From Hankyongella ginsenosidimutans (GTDB lineage: Bacteria; Pseudomonadota; Alphaproteobacteria; Sphingomonadales; Sphingomonadaceae), in contig NZ_CP039704.1 of NCBI RefSeq assembly GCF_005144965.1, positions 2,588,001-2,652,000 of the forward strand: DNA of 64,000 nt, read 5' to 3'. The position numbers were made by a program, and so were the translations under genes. The notes below the pieces were generated by a model. That model ran no database searches. It worked only from the letters and a program-made list of their open reading frames with translations, and was not told the origin of the DNA. This document shows positions 1 through 11,532 of the stretch, piece by piece (within the stretch, counting starts at the first letter, position 1; every line of letters starts with the position of its first letter).

Positions 1-1004
1 GGCGCTTTCCCGAACGACAAGCTCCGGTTCCATCATGATCGACTCGGCCGGCTGCCCTTCGATCAACCGGAACAGGCGCTCCGCGAGCAGGCTCGCCCCG
101 AGCGAAATATTCTGGCGGATGGTGGTGAGGGAGGCGTTGCATAGCGGGCGACCATCACATCGTCGTAGCCGATGACGGCGACATCGTCTGGAACACGGAT
201 GCCGCGCTCGTTCAGCGCGCGCAGGGCGCTCATCGCGATCACATCCGAAACCGCGACGATGCCCTGAAGCTTCGGCCCCGATCAAGGAAGGCGCAAAATT
301 CGTTGTAGGCGATCTCGGTGGTGAGGTGCGCCGGGATCACCAGCCCGGCCTCGTCGGCGCCGATATTCCTCAGCGCTGCCTTGAAGCCGGCATAACGATC
401 CGCGAATTCAGGCAGTTCCGGGTTTCCGGCGAAGACCAGCTGTATCCGCCCCTGTGCGATGAGATGTTCCGCCGCCTTCTTGCCGCCGGCGAAATTATCC
501 GTACCCACGGTTACCTGCTTATAGCCAGGCATCACCGCGCCCCAGACGACCAGCGGCTTGTATCGTCCCGCCACACGCTCAATGGCCAATCTGGTTCGAT
601 TGCCCCATGACGACGATGCCGTCGATCCGGCCTGAATCGACCAGGCGATCCAGCCATTCGTCGTCGCTCGGCACAATGCGGGACAAGAGAAGGTCGTATC
701 CGCGGCCGATAATCTCATCCATCAGCCGGCTGAGCATGGTCATGAAAAACGGGTCGGATATATTCTGGTCGATCTCGTGTCCGAGCGGTATCGCGACGCC
801 GATCGAATCCGTTTTCTGCCGCCTGAGATTGCGGGCGGTCTGATTGAGTCGAAACCCATGCTCGCGGGCCAGCGCTTCGATTTTCAGCCGCGTGGCCTCG
901 GCAACCCGTGGACTGCCGGCGAGCGCGCGCGAGATCGTGGAGGGTGCGACGCCCACCAATCTGGCGAATTCGACTATTCCCGACGGCGAGTTCAATCGCG
1001 GCAT
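1..1004 (-). CDS. LacI-family transcriptional regulator (3' end outside window, frameshifted)
   Basis: DNA-binding repressor of the LacI/GalR type. The N-terminus (start ATG at 1004) has the classic helix-turn-helix and hinge: [20 protein letters not shown], then a region like [20 protein letters not shown]. The periplasmic-binding-protein-like effector domain follows (SIGVAIPL, then [17 protein letters not shown], then [20 protein letters not shown]). The reading frame breaks near 600, 270 and 130, so three frames must be joined; the C-terminus lies beyond base 1. No sugar operon is visible in this window, so the effector and targets are unknown. Palindromes upstream (1131-1163) suggest autoregulation. 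Confidence 0.85.
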
Positions 1005-1021
1005 TAACTATCCCATGCAAC

Positions 1022-1046
1022 TTCAGAAACTTGGGCTTTTTCTGAA
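1022..1046. repeat. Inverted repeat in the lacI-type gene leader
   Basis: Perfect 8-bp arms TTCAGAAA (1022-1029) and TTTCTGAA (1039-1046) around a 9-base loop, 18 bases upstream of the regulator start. It could be an operator or a leader hairpin. No T-run follows on the minus strand, so a terminator is unlikely. Confidence 0.4.
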
Positions 1047-1130
1047 AGCTGGCTGCAACATTGACCAATGAAATCAAAAGGGCAAGCGCACATTATTTAA
1101 CATAATATATCTTGTGCGACTTTGCCTGCA

Positions 1131-1163
1131 ACAAATCGTTTGTATACGAACTGCAAACGTTGC
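1131..1163. promoter_or_regulatory. Candidate LacI-family operators
   Basis: ACAAATCGTTTGT (1131-1143) is a 13-base palindrome around TCG, and GCAAACGTTGC (1153-1163) contains AACGTT. Both have the central CG typical of LacI/GalR operators and lie upstream of the regulator gene. The rest of the 1005-1439 gap holds A+T-rich promoter-like sequence and no gene that I can support. Confidence 0.35.
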
Positions 1164-1439
1164 GATATTGGATTCACATTTGGCATGTAATTTTGCTGTG
1201 CGATCTCAGCGCCTCCCACAAGTACGGCTCAATCTGAAACGATCATGGTCCAGTGAAGGCGGCCCGTAGAACGACTCAACAGACGCCAACGTGAATCGCG
1301 CGGCGGGCTGCCGGCGTGCGTGGCCAGAACCACCCTACTGCATAGCTCGTGGCGGCCTCCCCGGTTTTCAACGCTTGCCGTAGTGCGTTTGTCAATGGCA
1401 AGCGGGGTTAAGCTATAATGCAATACTCAGGATTGACCC

Positions 1440-2216
1440 ATGTCCGTCGCTTTTGCCGAACTCGTGACCATCATGCGTCGCCTGCGCGACCCGCAAAGCG
1501 GCTGCCCCTGGGACCTCGAGCAGACGTTCGAGACCATCGCGCCCTACACGCTCGAGGAAGCCTATGAGGTGGCGGAAGCGATTGCCAACGGCGACCGCGC
1601 GGGCTTGCGCGAGGAACTGGGCGACCTGCTGCTCCAGGTGGTGTTCCATGCCCAGATGGCGGCCGACGAAGGCAGTTTCGGCATCGACGATGTGATCGGC
1701 GCGATCAACGCCAAGATGATCCGTCGCCACCCGCATGTGTTTGGCGATGCGGAAATCGCAAGCGCCGATGCGCAAACCGATAGCTGGGAAGCGATCAAGG
1801 CGCAGGAGCGCGCGGCCAAGGCGGACGGCGTCCCCAGCGTTCTTGCCGACGTGCCGCTCGCCCTGCCCGCGCTGGTACGCGCGGAAAAGCTGGCGCGCCG
1901 GGCTGCGCGCGTCGGCTTCGACTGGCCGGATGCAGGCGGCGTGCTGGCGAAAATCCGCGAGGAACTGGCGGAGGTCGAGCAGGCGATCGCCGAGGGTGAT
2001 GCGGGCCACATCGCGGAGGAAGTCGGTGACGTGCTGTTCGCGGTCGCCAACCTTGCGCGCAAGCTCGGCGTTGACGCGGAAGCTGCGCTGAGCGCCGCCA
2101 ACCGCAAGTTCACGCACCGGTTCCAGGCCATGGAGGCGCAGGCAGGCGACGCCTTTCCCGCACTGTCGCTGGCGGAGAAGGAAGCGCTGTGGCAGGCGGT
2201 TAAACGGGAAGAATAA
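1440..2216 (+). CDS. mazG: Nucleoside triphosphate pyrophosphohydrolase MazG
   Basis: House-cleaning enzyme that hydrolyses NTPs and dNTPs to the monophosphate and pyrophosphate. The 258-residue intact product has the usual length and two MazG repeats. The first begins LVTIMRRLRDPQSGCPWDLEQT and carries the metal-binding acidic helices EEAYEVAEAI and LREELGDLLLQVVFHAQMA. The second carries IREELAEVEQAI and IAEEVGDVLFAVANLARKLG. The start ATG follows an A+T-rich stretch. It is convergent with suhB, only four bases apart. One of the few undamaged genes here. Confidence 0.95.
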   Translation: MSVAFAELVTIMRRLRDPQSGCPWDLEQTFETIAPYTLEEAYEVAEAIANGDRAGLREELGDLLLQVVFHAQMAADEGSFGIDDVIGAINAKMIRRHPHVFGDAEIASADAQTDSWEAIKAQERAAKADGVPSVLADVPLALPALVRAEKLARRAARVGFDWPDAGGVLAKIREELAEVEQAIAEGDAGHIAEEVGDVLFAVANLARKLGVDAEAALSAANRKFTHRFQAMEAQAGDAFPALSLAEKEALWQAVKREE

Positions 2217-2220
2217 TGCT

Positions 2221-3007
2221 CTATCCCTTCACGAGGCCCAGCAGCTTGCCGTGGAGCACCGAATTGCCCGCAACCACCTCGCCGCTGGTCATCATGGTGT
2301 CGCCGCCGCGATAGTCGCTGACGAAACCGCCCGCCTCGCGGATGATGGCTATGCCTGCCGCCATGTCCCAGGGTTTGAGCGGCGCTTCCCAGAAGCCATC
2401 GAAGCGGCCGGCGGCCACCCAGGCGAGATCGAGCGCGGCGGCACCGAAGCGGCGCACGCCTGCCACCTGCCCCATCACCCGGTTGAGCGTCGCGGAGAAG
2501 CGGCCGTGCTCGCCATGCCCGAGAAACGGGATACCGGTTGCGAAGACCGCATCCGGGAGCTCGGTGCGGCCGGAGACGCGCAGCCGCCGGTTGCCGACCC
2601 AGGCACCGCGCCCCGCTCGGCCCAGAATACTTCATCGGTGATCGGCTGATAGACCATCCCGGCGATGATCTCGCCCGCCTGCTCAACCCCGATCGAGATG
2701 GCGAAATGCGGAATGCCGTGCAGAAAGTTCGTCGTGCCATCCAGCGGGTCGACGATCCAGCGCGGCGCGCCGTCTTCCCCGCCTGCTCGCCGGATTCTTC
2801 CATGAGAAAGCCGAAGTTCGGGCGGGCATGGCCAAGCTCGGCCTTCAGGGTGGCATCCGCCTTGCGGTCGGCCTGGCTGACGAAATCCGCCGGCCCCTTG
2901 CGCGAGACCTGCAGGTTCTCGACCTCGCCGAAATCGCGGCGCAGGGCGACGGCTGCCTTGCGGCAGGCTTTGTCCATCACGGTAATCAGGGCTGAATAGC
3001 CAGACAT
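2221..3007 (-). CDS. suhB: Inositol-1-monophosphatase family protein (SuhB), frameshifted
   Basis: Mg-dependent phosphatase of the IMPase/SuhB family, which hydrolyses inositol monophosphate and in bacteria also has rRNA-related roles. Starts at ATG 3007. Rebuilt across frame breaks near 2760 and 2600, it shows the three family signatures in order: EESGE; WIVDPLDGTTNFLHG (metal ligands D, D and T); and WDMAAGIAIIREAGG at the C-terminal end. The rebuilt length of about 262 residues is normal. The GNAT gene lies 9 bases upstream on the same strand, and efp is upstream of that, suggesting co-transcription. Confidence 0.9.
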
Positions 3008-3016
3008 TTCAATATC

Positions 3017-3507
3017 CTATGCTTGCAGCGCAGCATGCGCGAGGGCGCGCAGGGCGTCCCCTTCCAGCCGCTGCACGGTCCATTCATCCATCGCCGCCGC
3101 CCCGATCGCACGGTAGAAGGCGATCGACGGCGCGTTCCAGTCCAGCACCCACCATTCCATGCGGCCGCAGCCCTGCGCGACGGCGCGGCGCGCCAGATCG
3201 GCGAAAATCGCCTTGCCGATGCCTTTACCCCGCTGTTCCGGCTCGACAAAGACGTCCTCCACATAAAGGCCGTGCCGGCCAAGGAAGGTCGAATAGTTGT
3301 AGAACCAGAGCGCGAACCCGACCGGCTGCCCCTCGACCTCGGCCAGCAGAGCGTAAGCGCGCGGGGTCGCGCCGAACAGGCTGTCGCGGATGTCCGCCTC
3401 GGTCGCCGTGACGGCATGCTCGAGCTTTCATAGCGCGCCAGCGCCAGGATCAGCCGGTGGACGGTCGGGCTGTCCTCCGGGCGGGCGTCGCGCAGGGTGA
3501 AGCTCAC
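3017..3507 (-). CDS. GNAT-family N-acetyltransferase, frameshifted
   Basis: Acetyl-CoA-dependent N-acetyltransferase. The N-terminus reads MSFTLRDARPEDSPTVHRLI (strand 1 and helix 1 of the GNAT fold). After a break near 3430 the reading continues to the acetyl-CoA-binding motif A, VEPEQRGKGIGKAIFADLAR (R/Q-x-x-G-x-G/A), and motif B with DWNAPSIAFYRAIGA. About 163 residues. The sequence resembles the diamine acetyltransferase-like subgroup, but the substrate cannot be named. It sits between efp and suhB on the same strand with 6-base and 9-base gaps. Confidence 0.85.
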
Positions 3508-3513
3508 AGCCGT

Positions 3514-4077
3514 TCAGTCGGCGCGGCGGACATACTCGCGGTCATAGACGCTGACCACGATGCGCTCGCCGCTTTCGATGAACGGCGGCACCATGACGCG
3601 CACGCCGTTCTCCAGCATCGCCGGCTTGTAGGAGGAGGCAGCGGTCTGCCCCTTCACCACCGGGTCGGCCTCGGTGATCGCCAGCGTCACCTGTTCCGGC
3701 AACTGCACGGAGACCGGCTTGTCCTCGTAGAGTTCCATCACCACGTCCATGCCGTCCTGCAGGAAGTCGCCCTCCTCGCCCAGCGTATCGCGCGGCAGTT
3801 CGATCTGTTCGTAATTCACCTTGTCCATGAAGGTCAGCATGTCGCCGGTTGCGAACAGAAACTGATAGTCCTTGGTGTCCAGGCGCACTTTTTCAACAGT
3901 CTCCGACGAACGGAAGCGGTTGTTGGTCTTGCGGCCGTCGTACAGGTTCTTCATCTCGACCTGCATGTAGGCACCACCCTTGCCAGGCTGGGTGTGCTGG
4001 ATTTTGACGGCGCGCCACAGCGAGCCCTCGAATTCGATGATGTTGCCGGGGCGAATGTCGACGCCACTGATCTTCAT
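3514..4077 (-). CDS. efp: Translation elongation factor P
   Basis: Ribosome-binding factor that relieves stalling at polyproline stretches. The chosen start (ATG 4077, [18 protein letters not shown]) gives 187 residues, the family norm; an AGGAAA element lies just upstream. The KOW-like N-domain carries the loop [10 protein letters not shown], whose lysine is the usual site of beta-lysylation by EpmA. Two OB-type domains follow, ending [15 protein letters not shown]. Frame intact. An in-frame extension to 4122 is possible but lacks family similarity. Confidence 0.97.
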   Translation of the reverse strand: MKISGVDIRPGNIIEFEGSLWRAVKIQHTQPGKGGAYMQVEMKNLYDGRKTNNRFRSSETVEKVRLDTKDYQFLFATGDMLTFMDKVNYEQIELPRDTLGEEGDFLQDGMDVVMELYEDKPVSVQLPEQVTLAITEADPVVKGQTAASSYKPAMLENGVRVMVPPFIESGERIVVSVYDREYVRRAD

Positions 4078-4184
4078 GGGAAAACTTTCCTGTCGGACGA
4101 TGGTCGCGCGGTATAGCAGCAAGCTAATCGTTTCGCAAAGGCAGGCTTAGCAATCTTTTAATCCTACTTGTTGATTAACACAGC

Positions 4185-4849
4185 ATGGGTGAGCGCATCG
4201 TTATTCTCACGGGCGCGCGCGAGCAGCAGCCTTTGGCTGACTTTGTCGCGCGCCTGCCGGATATTCAGGGTACAGTGGTAACCACGCAGGCTGCGCTGGC
4301 ACATGCACTGGCTGAAGACCCAGCACACACGCGGCTGGTGGCGTTTCTGACGTCCGTCATTGTGCCGGCGGCACTCCTCACCGGCCTTGGCCGTACCCCT
4401 ACAATGTGCATCCGGGGCCGCCGACGCTCCCTGGTCTTTATCCGGAGTGCTGGGCCGCCTACTTCGGCCTGACTGAGACCGCCGTTACGGTGCATGAGCT
4501 GGCAGCGCGAGTGGATAGCGGCCGCATCGTCGCGGTGCATCCCGTACTGTTGCCGCCAGTGCCGGCTATCGCGACGGTGGCTGAGCGGACCTATGCCGCC
4601 GCAGTCGAAGTGGTGGCGGCGCTGCTGCGCTGGTGCGCGACCAGTGCTGAATCCCTGCCGCCGACAGGCCATGTCTGGTCCGGGGTACAAAGAACAAAGT
4701 CTATGTATGAGGAAATGATCCAGCCCACGCCGGCGCTTTCCGCTCACGAAGCCGCCCGCCGTGCGCGTGCGTTTATCCTGCCCAGCGATGATGGGAGCCT
4801 CAAGCCGCCGTCCTCGCCTCGCGGATCGCTGCGCGCGCGCGCTTGCTGA
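4185..4849 (+). CDS. Formyltransferase-like protein, frameshifted
   Basis: The N-terminal half reads MGERIVILTGAREQQPLADF. After a break near 4395 it continues PYNVHPGPPTLPGLYPECWA, then TAVTVHELAARVDSGRIV. The NxHPGxxPxxPG-like segment and the xxTVHxxxxxxDxGxI segment are the hallmarks of the formyl transferase fold (methionyl-tRNA or phosphoribosylglycinamide formyltransferases). The gene is short and lacks a C-terminal tRNA-binding domain, so it is probably not the housekeeping fmt. Substrate unknown. Its 3' end overlaps the convergent LysR gene by about 50 bases, and the exact stop is uncertain because of possible further base loss. Confidence 0.7.
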
Positions 4850-5710
4850 GACGCTCCGCCAGAAAATCCATGACGACGCGCACCCGCGGGTATGGCGCAG
4901 CCGTTCGTGGGTCAGCAGCCAGATCTGCTGTACGCGCCCCGTTGTCGGCGGCAGGCAGAGCAGCAGGTCCGGGTCGTTATAGGCGACCATCATCGGCAGC
5001 ACGGCGACGCCGGCGCCGGCGCGCACCGCACCCAGCAGCCCGGCGCTGCTGTCGACCTGCAGCGAAACCGCGCTCTCCAGACCATAGAGCTCGAGCCAGC
5101 GACGGTAGTGCCGCCAGATCGCCGTGCCGCCGCCACCGATGACCCGGTGGCCCGCGAGCTCCTCGTGCGTCTTCGGCAAGCCATGCTCTGCCGCATAGCC
5201 CCGGCTGCAGTAGACTGCCCAGCAATCGTCGCCGATGCGCCGCCCGACCAGGCCGGAGCCGGCGAGCGCACCCGTCGCGCGCAGGGCGATATCGGCCTGC
5301 CCCGCCGCCAGATCGCGCGGCTCCTCGCTCATGTCGAGCTCGATGCGGATATCCGGGTAGGCGGAGCGCAGGTCATGCAGAAGCGGCACCAGAATGGCGA
5401 TCGCGTAGATGTCGAGCGTGGTCAGGCGCACGGCACCCGCGTAGGCGCGCCCCTGGGCGGCGGCGGCCTGCGCCAAAGCCTCGGCGGCGACCTCCATGGC
5501 ATGCGCCTGCTCGAGAAGCCCTTCTCCCGCCGGGGTCAGCGTATATCCGGATTGTTGGCGATCGAACAGTTTCAGGCCAGTCGACGCCTCCAGCCCGGTC
5601 AGGCGGCGGGCCACCGTGGTCTGGCTCACGCGCAGCCGCTTGGCGGCGGCAAAGGCGCTGCCGTCCCGGACCACCGCCAGAAAATGCCGGATGTCATCCC
5701 AGTCGAACAT
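4800..5710 (-). CDS. LysR-family transcriptional regulator, frameshifted near the 3' end
   Basis: Starts at ATG 5710 with MFDWDDIRHFLAVVRDGSAF and the LysR helix-turn-helix (AAKRLRVSQTTVARRLTGLE). The effector-binding domain follows: AVRLTTLDIYAIAILVPLL, then IELDMSEEPRDLAAGQADIA. A single missing C in a CCC run near 4877 shifts the frame; the restored tail is RVRVVMDFLAERLSKRARAA and stops at 4800, giving about 303 residues. Diverges from the UrcA-family gene, which could be a target. Inducer unknown. Confidence 0.9.
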
Positions 5711-5851
5711 GGTGGCATTTTCGCTTTTGCAGGACGGTCCTGCAAGGATGCAGGTTCTGCAAATTTGCAGAATTATCCCGCAACAACACTGATAACGGGT
5801 CTTCGGGCGAAGGCGTATGTTTGCTGCATTCGCTCACTCATGGAGGCCTGT

Positions 5852-6148
5852 ATGAAAGCCCTCGTCCTGCTGATGCTTACCTTTGCCACACCTGCCCTCG
5901 CCCAGAGCACCGTGGAGCGCATCGCGATGCACGATCTGGACATGTCGCAACGCAGCGACATCAACCGCTTCAACCACCGGGTCTCGGTGGCCATCGACGC
6001 CTTGTGCGGCGCGCCGTCCGCCTTCGATCCCGCAGGACAGCGGACAATCGCCGCCTGCCGCCAGGAGGCGCAGGCCCAGGTTGACGCGCAGATGCGCCAG
6101 TTCGCCCAGCGCCCGATCGAGACAGCGGAAATCAAGCTCAGGAAGTAG
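5852..6148 (+). CDS. UrcA-family secreted protein
   Basis: Small exported protein with a signal peptide ([18 protein letters not shown]) and a mature part of about 80 residues. It has the UrcA-family pattern: a strand with [20 protein letters not shown], then a helix with paired cysteines (ALCGAP and IAACRQEAQ). GGAGG at 5842-5846 places the start at 5852 rather than the in-frame ATG at 5840. Function in the family is unknown. The 3' end overlaps the convergent thiE by 11 bases. Confidence 0.75.
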   Translation: MKALVLLMLTFATPALAQSTVERIAMHDLDMSQRSDINRFNHRVSVAIDALCGAPSAFDPAGQRTIAACRQEAQAQVDAQMRQFAQRPIETAEIKLRK

Positions 6149-6790
6149 TGGCGCGCGCCGTCTCGTGGAAGATGGCGTCGAAGTGCGCGACCGCCGCTGC
6201 CGGGCCGCCCGGGTACGCCCAAACACCGGCGGAGACGGCGAGGAAGTCGGCACCCGCTGCGACCAGAGCGGCGGCATTCTCGGTCGTGATGCCGCCGATC
6301 GCCACGCACGGCAGTTCCATGAAGGTCTGCCACCAGGTCAGCAATTCCGGCGTGGCGCTGGTGGGCGCGGCCTTGGTCGCGGTCGGATAGAAGCGCCGAA
6401 CGCCACATAGTCCGCGCCGGCCTCGCCGGCCTCCATCGCCAGGTGGCGGCTGTCGTGGCAGGTTACGCCGATCTGCCGGTCCCGCCCCAGCAGCGCGCGC
6501 GCCTCTGCCACGCTGCCGTCGGTCTGGCCGATATGGACGCCGTCCGCATCGGCGGCCAGCGCCAGATCGGGGCGGTCGTTGATGATGAGCGCCACCGCAT
6601 GGCGCGCGCACAGCGGCTTCAGGGCCGCCGCTGCGTCCAGCACCGCCTGGTCCGGGACATCCTTCAGCCGCAGCTGCACCGCCGCCACCGGCCCGCCGCC
6701 CAGCGCCTGTTCCAGCCGCGGCAGGAACTGCGCGACAGTGAACGCCGGCGGCGTGACCAGGTAAAGCTGGCAGCGCGTCTCCTGACCCAA
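6138..6790 (-). CDS. thiE: Thiamine phosphate synthase, frameshifted
   Basis: Joins HMP pyrophosphate and thiazole phosphate to form thiamine phosphate. TIM-barrel pattern: CQLYLVTPP at the start, then [42 protein letters not shown] and [11 protein letters not shown]. After a break near 6390 it continues FYPTATK and finally [20 protein letters not shown] with the phosphate-binding IGGI and [12 protein letters not shown]. The rebuilt length of about 216 residues is typical. It lies 2 bases downstream of the aldolase gene on the same strand. Confidence 0.9.
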
Positions 6791-6792
6791 GG

Positions 6793-7719
6793 CTATTCCT
6801 TGCCGAGGTAGATGCGCACGATCCGGTCGAGCAGGGCCAGCGCTTCGTCACGCGGGCGCTGGAACGCATTGCGGCCGAGGATCGAGCCGTTGCCGCCGCC
6901 ATCGCGGATCGCACGCGCATCGTCGTAGACGGCGTCTTCACCCTTGGCGGCGCCGCCCGAGAACACCACGACGCGCTGGCCGTTGAAGGCGGCCTGCATC
7001 ACATGTTCGACGCGCTTCGCCATGGTCGAGATGTCGACCTTCTGCTTTTCGTAGACCTTCTTGGCGTCGCCCTGCTCCAGATGGTCGGTCGGCAGCTTGA
7101 CCTTGATGACATGCGCACCCATCAGCGCCGCCATGTGCGCGGCATAGGCGCAGACATCCATGGCGGTCTCGCCGTCCTTCGAAAGCTCCGGCCCGCGCGG
7201 GTAGGACCACAGCACGACGGCAAGCCCCGCCGCCTTGGCTTCCGCGGAGAGTTCGCGGAACTCCTCCATCATGGCGTAGCAGTCGTCCGACCCCGGATAG
7301 ATCGTGAAGCCGATGGCGCTGCACCCCAGGCGCAGCGCATCCTCGACCGTGCCGGTCACCGCCTGGTCCTTCACCTCGGGGCTGCTCAGCGAATTGGCGG
7401 AGTTGAGCTTCAGGATCAGCGGGATCTGGCCGGCCACCCGGTCCGCGACCCGCTCCATCATGCCAAGCGGCGTCGCAAAGGCATTGAGGCCGGCGTCGAT
7501 CGCCAGCTGCGGGTGATACATGGGGTCGTAGCCCGCCGGGTTGGCGGCGAACGAGCGCGCCGGACCATGCTCGAAGCCCTGATCGACCGGCAGGATCACC
7601 ATCTTGCCGGTGCCGGCCAGGCGGCCAGTGCAGAGCATGCGTGCGAGGTTGGCTTTCGAGCCGGGATTGTCGCTGTCGTACCAGGACAGGATTTCACGAA
7701 CGCGGCGGGTAATTTTCAT
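6793..7719 (-). CDS. fbaB: Class I fructose-bisphosphate aldolase (DhnA/FbaB type)
   Basis: Cleaves fructose 1,6-bisphosphate by a Schiff-base mechanism. The ATG at 7719 ([20 protein letters not shown]) gives 308 residues, and GGGGAC precedes it; an upstream extension to 7833 has no family similarity. The product contains [28 protein letters not shown], and [17 protein letters not shown] with the probable Schiff-base lysine in the IKVK strand. The C-terminal phosphate site is [14 protein letters not shown]. Frame intact. Clusters with pgk and gap, forming a lower-glycolysis group. Confidence 0.93.
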   Translation of the reverse strand: MKITRRVREILSWYDSDNPGSKANLARMLCTGRLAGTGKMVILPVDQGFEHGPARSFAANPAGYDPMYHPQLAIDAGLNAFATPLGMMERVADRVAGQIPLILKLNSANSLSSPEVKDQAVTGTVEDALRLGCSAIGFTIYPGSDDCYAMMEEFRELSAEAKAAGLAVVLWSYPRGPELSKDGETAMDVCAYAAHMAALMGAHVIKVKLPTDHLEQGDAKKVYEKQKVDISTMAKRVEHVMQAAFNGQRVVVFSGGAAKGEDAVYDDARAIRDGGGNGSILGRNAFQRPRDEALALLDRIVRIYLGKE

Positions 7720-7836
7720 GGTAAGTCCCCTATATATATCAGTCGCTGGCTGCTGATAGGCGCGCGTCCCGCCGCACCGCAACAGGGCAAACCATGTTTT
7801 TGCAGGAGCGCACACAGGTGCGCCCTCCCGCAACAG

Positions 7837-8496
7837 CTAAGCCGGCAGCGCCAGCACGTTGACGGCAATCGAGATGCGCGTTCCCGTGCCGAGGTAGGGC
7901 CGGACGCCGTGGCTGAGCCAGGACGGGAACATCAGCAGACGCCCGGTCGCCGGGCGCATGAGGATCTCCGTCTCGCCGATACTGTTGTCGGCCTGGCGGC
8001 AGCGCAGATCCGGCGCCGCCATCCGGATCGCGGGCATGCGCGGGTCGAGAATCACGAATTCGCCGCCGAGCGCACGATCGCTCGAGCCGGCATAGCCGTC
8101 ATCGACGTAATAGACCAGGGACCAGACCGCGCCGGGATGGGTGTGGAACTGGTTGGCGCCGCCCTGCTCGTGGACGTTGGCCCAGGCTTGCGGAACCCAG
8201 CGGAACCGGGGTCGGTCCTGCTCCGCGACATCGACCGTGCGCGTATTGCACAGCTCGACCACGGCCAGCAGCAGCGGCTGCAGCGCGTCGCCTGCCCACA
8301 GCGCCATTTCGGTATCCGACTGCCAGCCGTTCATCGCGGAGCGGCTCTGCGTCGGGTGCATGCGCCGCCGATTGAGGATCACCGGCTTGATGCGCGCATT
8401 GAATGCCGCTGCGTCCGGCAGGCTCGCCATCGCGACGGGTGTCGCGAACAGATCGGCGACCTGGAGCTGCGCTACGTGCGCCGGCCCTTCAGCCAC
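7837..8496 (-). CDS. Putative 2-oxoglutarate/Fe(II) oxygenase (TIGR02466-like)
   Basis: Chosen start is GTG 8496, which overlaps the pgk stop (GTGGCTGA), giving 219 residues. It shows a double-stranded beta-helix iron site: [20 protein letters not shown] with the HxH-type first ligands, and [15 protein letters not shown] with the distal histidine, followed by a basic position ([10 protein letters not shown]) suited to binding 2-oxoglutarate. This matches the family of putative prolyl-hydroxylase-like proteins known as TIGR02466. Substrate unknown. The overlap with pgk implies translational coupling. Confidence 0.75.
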   Translation of the reverse strand: MAEGPAHVAQLQVADLFATPVAMASLPDAAAFNARIKPVILNRRRMHPTQSRSAMNGWQSDTEMALWAGDALQPLLLAVVELCNTRTVDVAEQDRPRFRWVPQAWANVHEQGGANQFHTHPGAVWSLVYYVDDGYAGSSDRALGGEFVILDPRMPAIRMAAPDLRCRQADNSIGETEILMRPATGRLLMFPSWLSHGVRPYLGTGTRISIAVNVLALPA

Positions 8497-9683
8497 GCAG
8501 CGCCTCGACGCCAGGCAGCGGCTTGCCTTCCATCCATTCGAGGAAGGCGCCGCCGGCAGTCGAGACGAAGCTGAACTTGTCCGCAACGCCAGCATGGTTG
8601 AGCGCCGCCACGGTGTCACCGCCGCCCGCTACCGAGCGTAACTGGCCCGACTCGGTGAGCGCCGCCACGATTTTCGCCAGCGCCACGGTCGCAGCGTCGA
8701 ACGGGTGAGCTCGAACGCGCCAAGCGGCCCGTTCCAGACCAGCGTGCGGCAGACCTTGAGCGCATCGCCCAGCGCCTCGACGGCCGCAGGGCCGACATCG
8801 AGGATCATCTCGTCGGCCGCGACTTCGTGTACGTTGATGATCCGGTGGTCGGCATGCGCCTTGAAGTCGCGCGCCGCCACCACGTCATACGGCAGGTGGA
8901 TGGTGCAGCCCGCCTGCTCCGCCTTGTCGAGAATGGCGAGCGCCGTATCCTTGAGGTCGTGCTCGCACAGCGACTTGCCGACGTCGATGCCGCGCGCGGC
9001 CAGGAACGTGTTGGCCATGCCGCCGCCGATGATCAGGTGGTCGACCTTCTCGACCAGGTTGGTCAGGACGTCGAGCTTGGAGGACACCTTGGCACCGCCC
9101 ACCACCGCCGCGACCGGGCGCTGCGGCGTGCCGAGCGCTGCCTCCAGCGCATCCAGTTCCGCCTGCATCGAGCGGCCCGCATAGGCGGGCAGAACATGCG
9201 CCAGACCCTCGGTGGAGGCGTGCGCCCGGTGCGCCGCCGAGAAGGCGTCGTTCACGTAAATCTCGCCGAGCGCCGCCATCTGCTGCGTGAAGGCTGGATC
9301 GTTGGCCTCCTCGCCGGCATGGAAGCGGGTGTTCTCCAGCACGGCGACACTGCCCGGCTCAAGGCCGGCGATCGCCTCCTGGCCGCCTGCCCGACACAGT
9401 CGTCGACAAAGGCCACCGGCGCGCCGAGCACGGCGCACAACGCCGGCACGACCGGCGCCAGCGACATCGCCGGCACGCGCTTGCCCTTGGGCCGATCGAA
9501 GTGCGCCAGGATCAGCACGACGGCACCCCGGGCGGTCAGGTCGCGCACGGTCGGCGCGACGGCTTCCAGCCGGGTCGCATCGGTCACCTGCCCGTCCGCC
9601 ATCGGCACGTTCAGGTCGGCGCGCACCAGCACCCGTTTTCCGGCAAGGTCCGTGAGATCGTCGAGCGTTTTGAACCGGCCCAT
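8489..9683 (-). CDS. pgk: Phosphoglycerate kinase, frameshifted
   Basis: Transfers phosphate from 1,3-bisphosphoglycerate to ADP. Starts at ATG 9683 with [18 protein letters not shown] (substrate-binding RxDxNVP). Later motifs are [56 protein letters not shown], and after a second break [12 protein letters not shown] (nucleotide loop) and [20 protein letters not shown]. Breaks lie near 9390 and 8700. The rebuilt length of about 397 residues is normal. Ten bases downstream of gap. Confidence 0.95.
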
Positions 9684-9693
9684 GGGGATATCC

Positions 9694-10696
<1,003 letters not shown>

Positions 10697-10924
10697 CTCA
10701 GTCTCCCAAGGCGGCGCGGCGCAGATATGCGGCGCAGGTGTAACAGGCTGGACGCTCAAGGTCCGGCGGCGGGCGGACGAGCCTATAGCTTAGGGCGTCC
10801 GCACGAGGCAATGCGCATAACGCCGTCGATGGCCTGGGAACGCTCCCACCTTTGGCTTACAAGAATGTTGCCGGGCAATGGGTTAATGCGCATATGTTAA
10901 TGCGGTGGTCGACGAGGGGAGAGA

Positions 10925-11223
10925 GTGGCGGACGAGGAGCACAAACCGACTGGCGAGCGACTGCAGACGGCCGTTGACCGGCTGGAGCGGGCGATGAATA
11001 CGCGCCTCGCCGCCATACAGTCGATGCGGGAAGCGCCCGGCCAGGCACGCGGCCTGTTCGCGGACGATGCCGGCCAGTCCGAGGCGCCGCCGAGATCGAA
11101 GCCCTGGCCGCCCGCAATACCGCGCTCGAACAGCGCGTCGCGACGCTGGAAGCCGCTCTGTCCTCCGCCATACGGGAGATCGATCGTCTGCTGGCGAACG
11201 CATCGCCCGGAAAGACCAGCTGA
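10925..11223 (+). CDS. DUF4164-like coiled-coil protein, frameshifted
   Basis: Short, almost entirely helical protein: GTG start at 10925 after a GGGGAGAGA element, MADEEHKPTGERLQTAVDRL, then after a break near 11085 the segment EIEALAARNTALEQRVATLE and AALSSAIREIDRLLANASP. The heptad pattern predicts a coiled coil. Such proteins precede zapA in many alphaproteobacteria. The stop is three bases from the zapA start, so the two are probably co-translated. A role in division is inferred from the neighbour only. Confidence 0.7.
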
Positions 11224-11225
11224 GG

Positions 11226-11531
11226 ATGGCGCAGGTGTGGGTCACCGTTGGCGGGCGCCGTTACGCGCTGGCCTGCAAGGATGGCGAGGAACCGCGCCTG
11301 CAGCGGCTGGCAGCGACCGTCGCGGCCAAAGCCGTTGATGTCGAGGCGACCCTGGGACAGACCAGCGAACCGCGCCTGTTGCTGATGGCGGCGCTGCTGC
11401 TCGCGGACGAGCTGCTGGAGGCGCGCGATACCCTTTCGGCGGCCGCGCAGACGATCGCACAGGCAGATGCCGCGCGGGAACGACTGGAACAGCTCGCGGC
11501 AGACCTTGAGGCCGGGGCGACAAACGACTAG
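11226..11531 (+). CDS. zapA: Cell division protein ZapA
   Basis: FtsZ-ring bundling factor. The 101-residue product starts MAQVWVTVGGRRYALACKDG, the typical ZapA N-terminal strands, followed by RLQRLAATVAAKAVDVEATL and a long coiled coil (LLADELLEARDTLSAAAQTI) used for dimerisation. The ATG at 11226 is chosen because the homology begins there. Directly followed by 6S RNA and 5-FCL, the conserved zapA-ssrS-ygfA arrangement. Confidence 0.9.
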   Translation: MAQVWVTVGGRRYALACKDGEEPRLQRLAATVAAKAVDVEATLGQTSEPRLLLMAALLLADELLEARDTLSAAAQTIAQADAARERLEQLAADLEAGATND

Positions 11532-11532
11532 A

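Noticed and set aside
4892..5851. Long plus-strand open frame continuous with the UrcA-family gene
   Set aside because: It is antisense to the LysR gene, shows no protein-like composition, and GGAGG at 5842 marks the real start at 5852.
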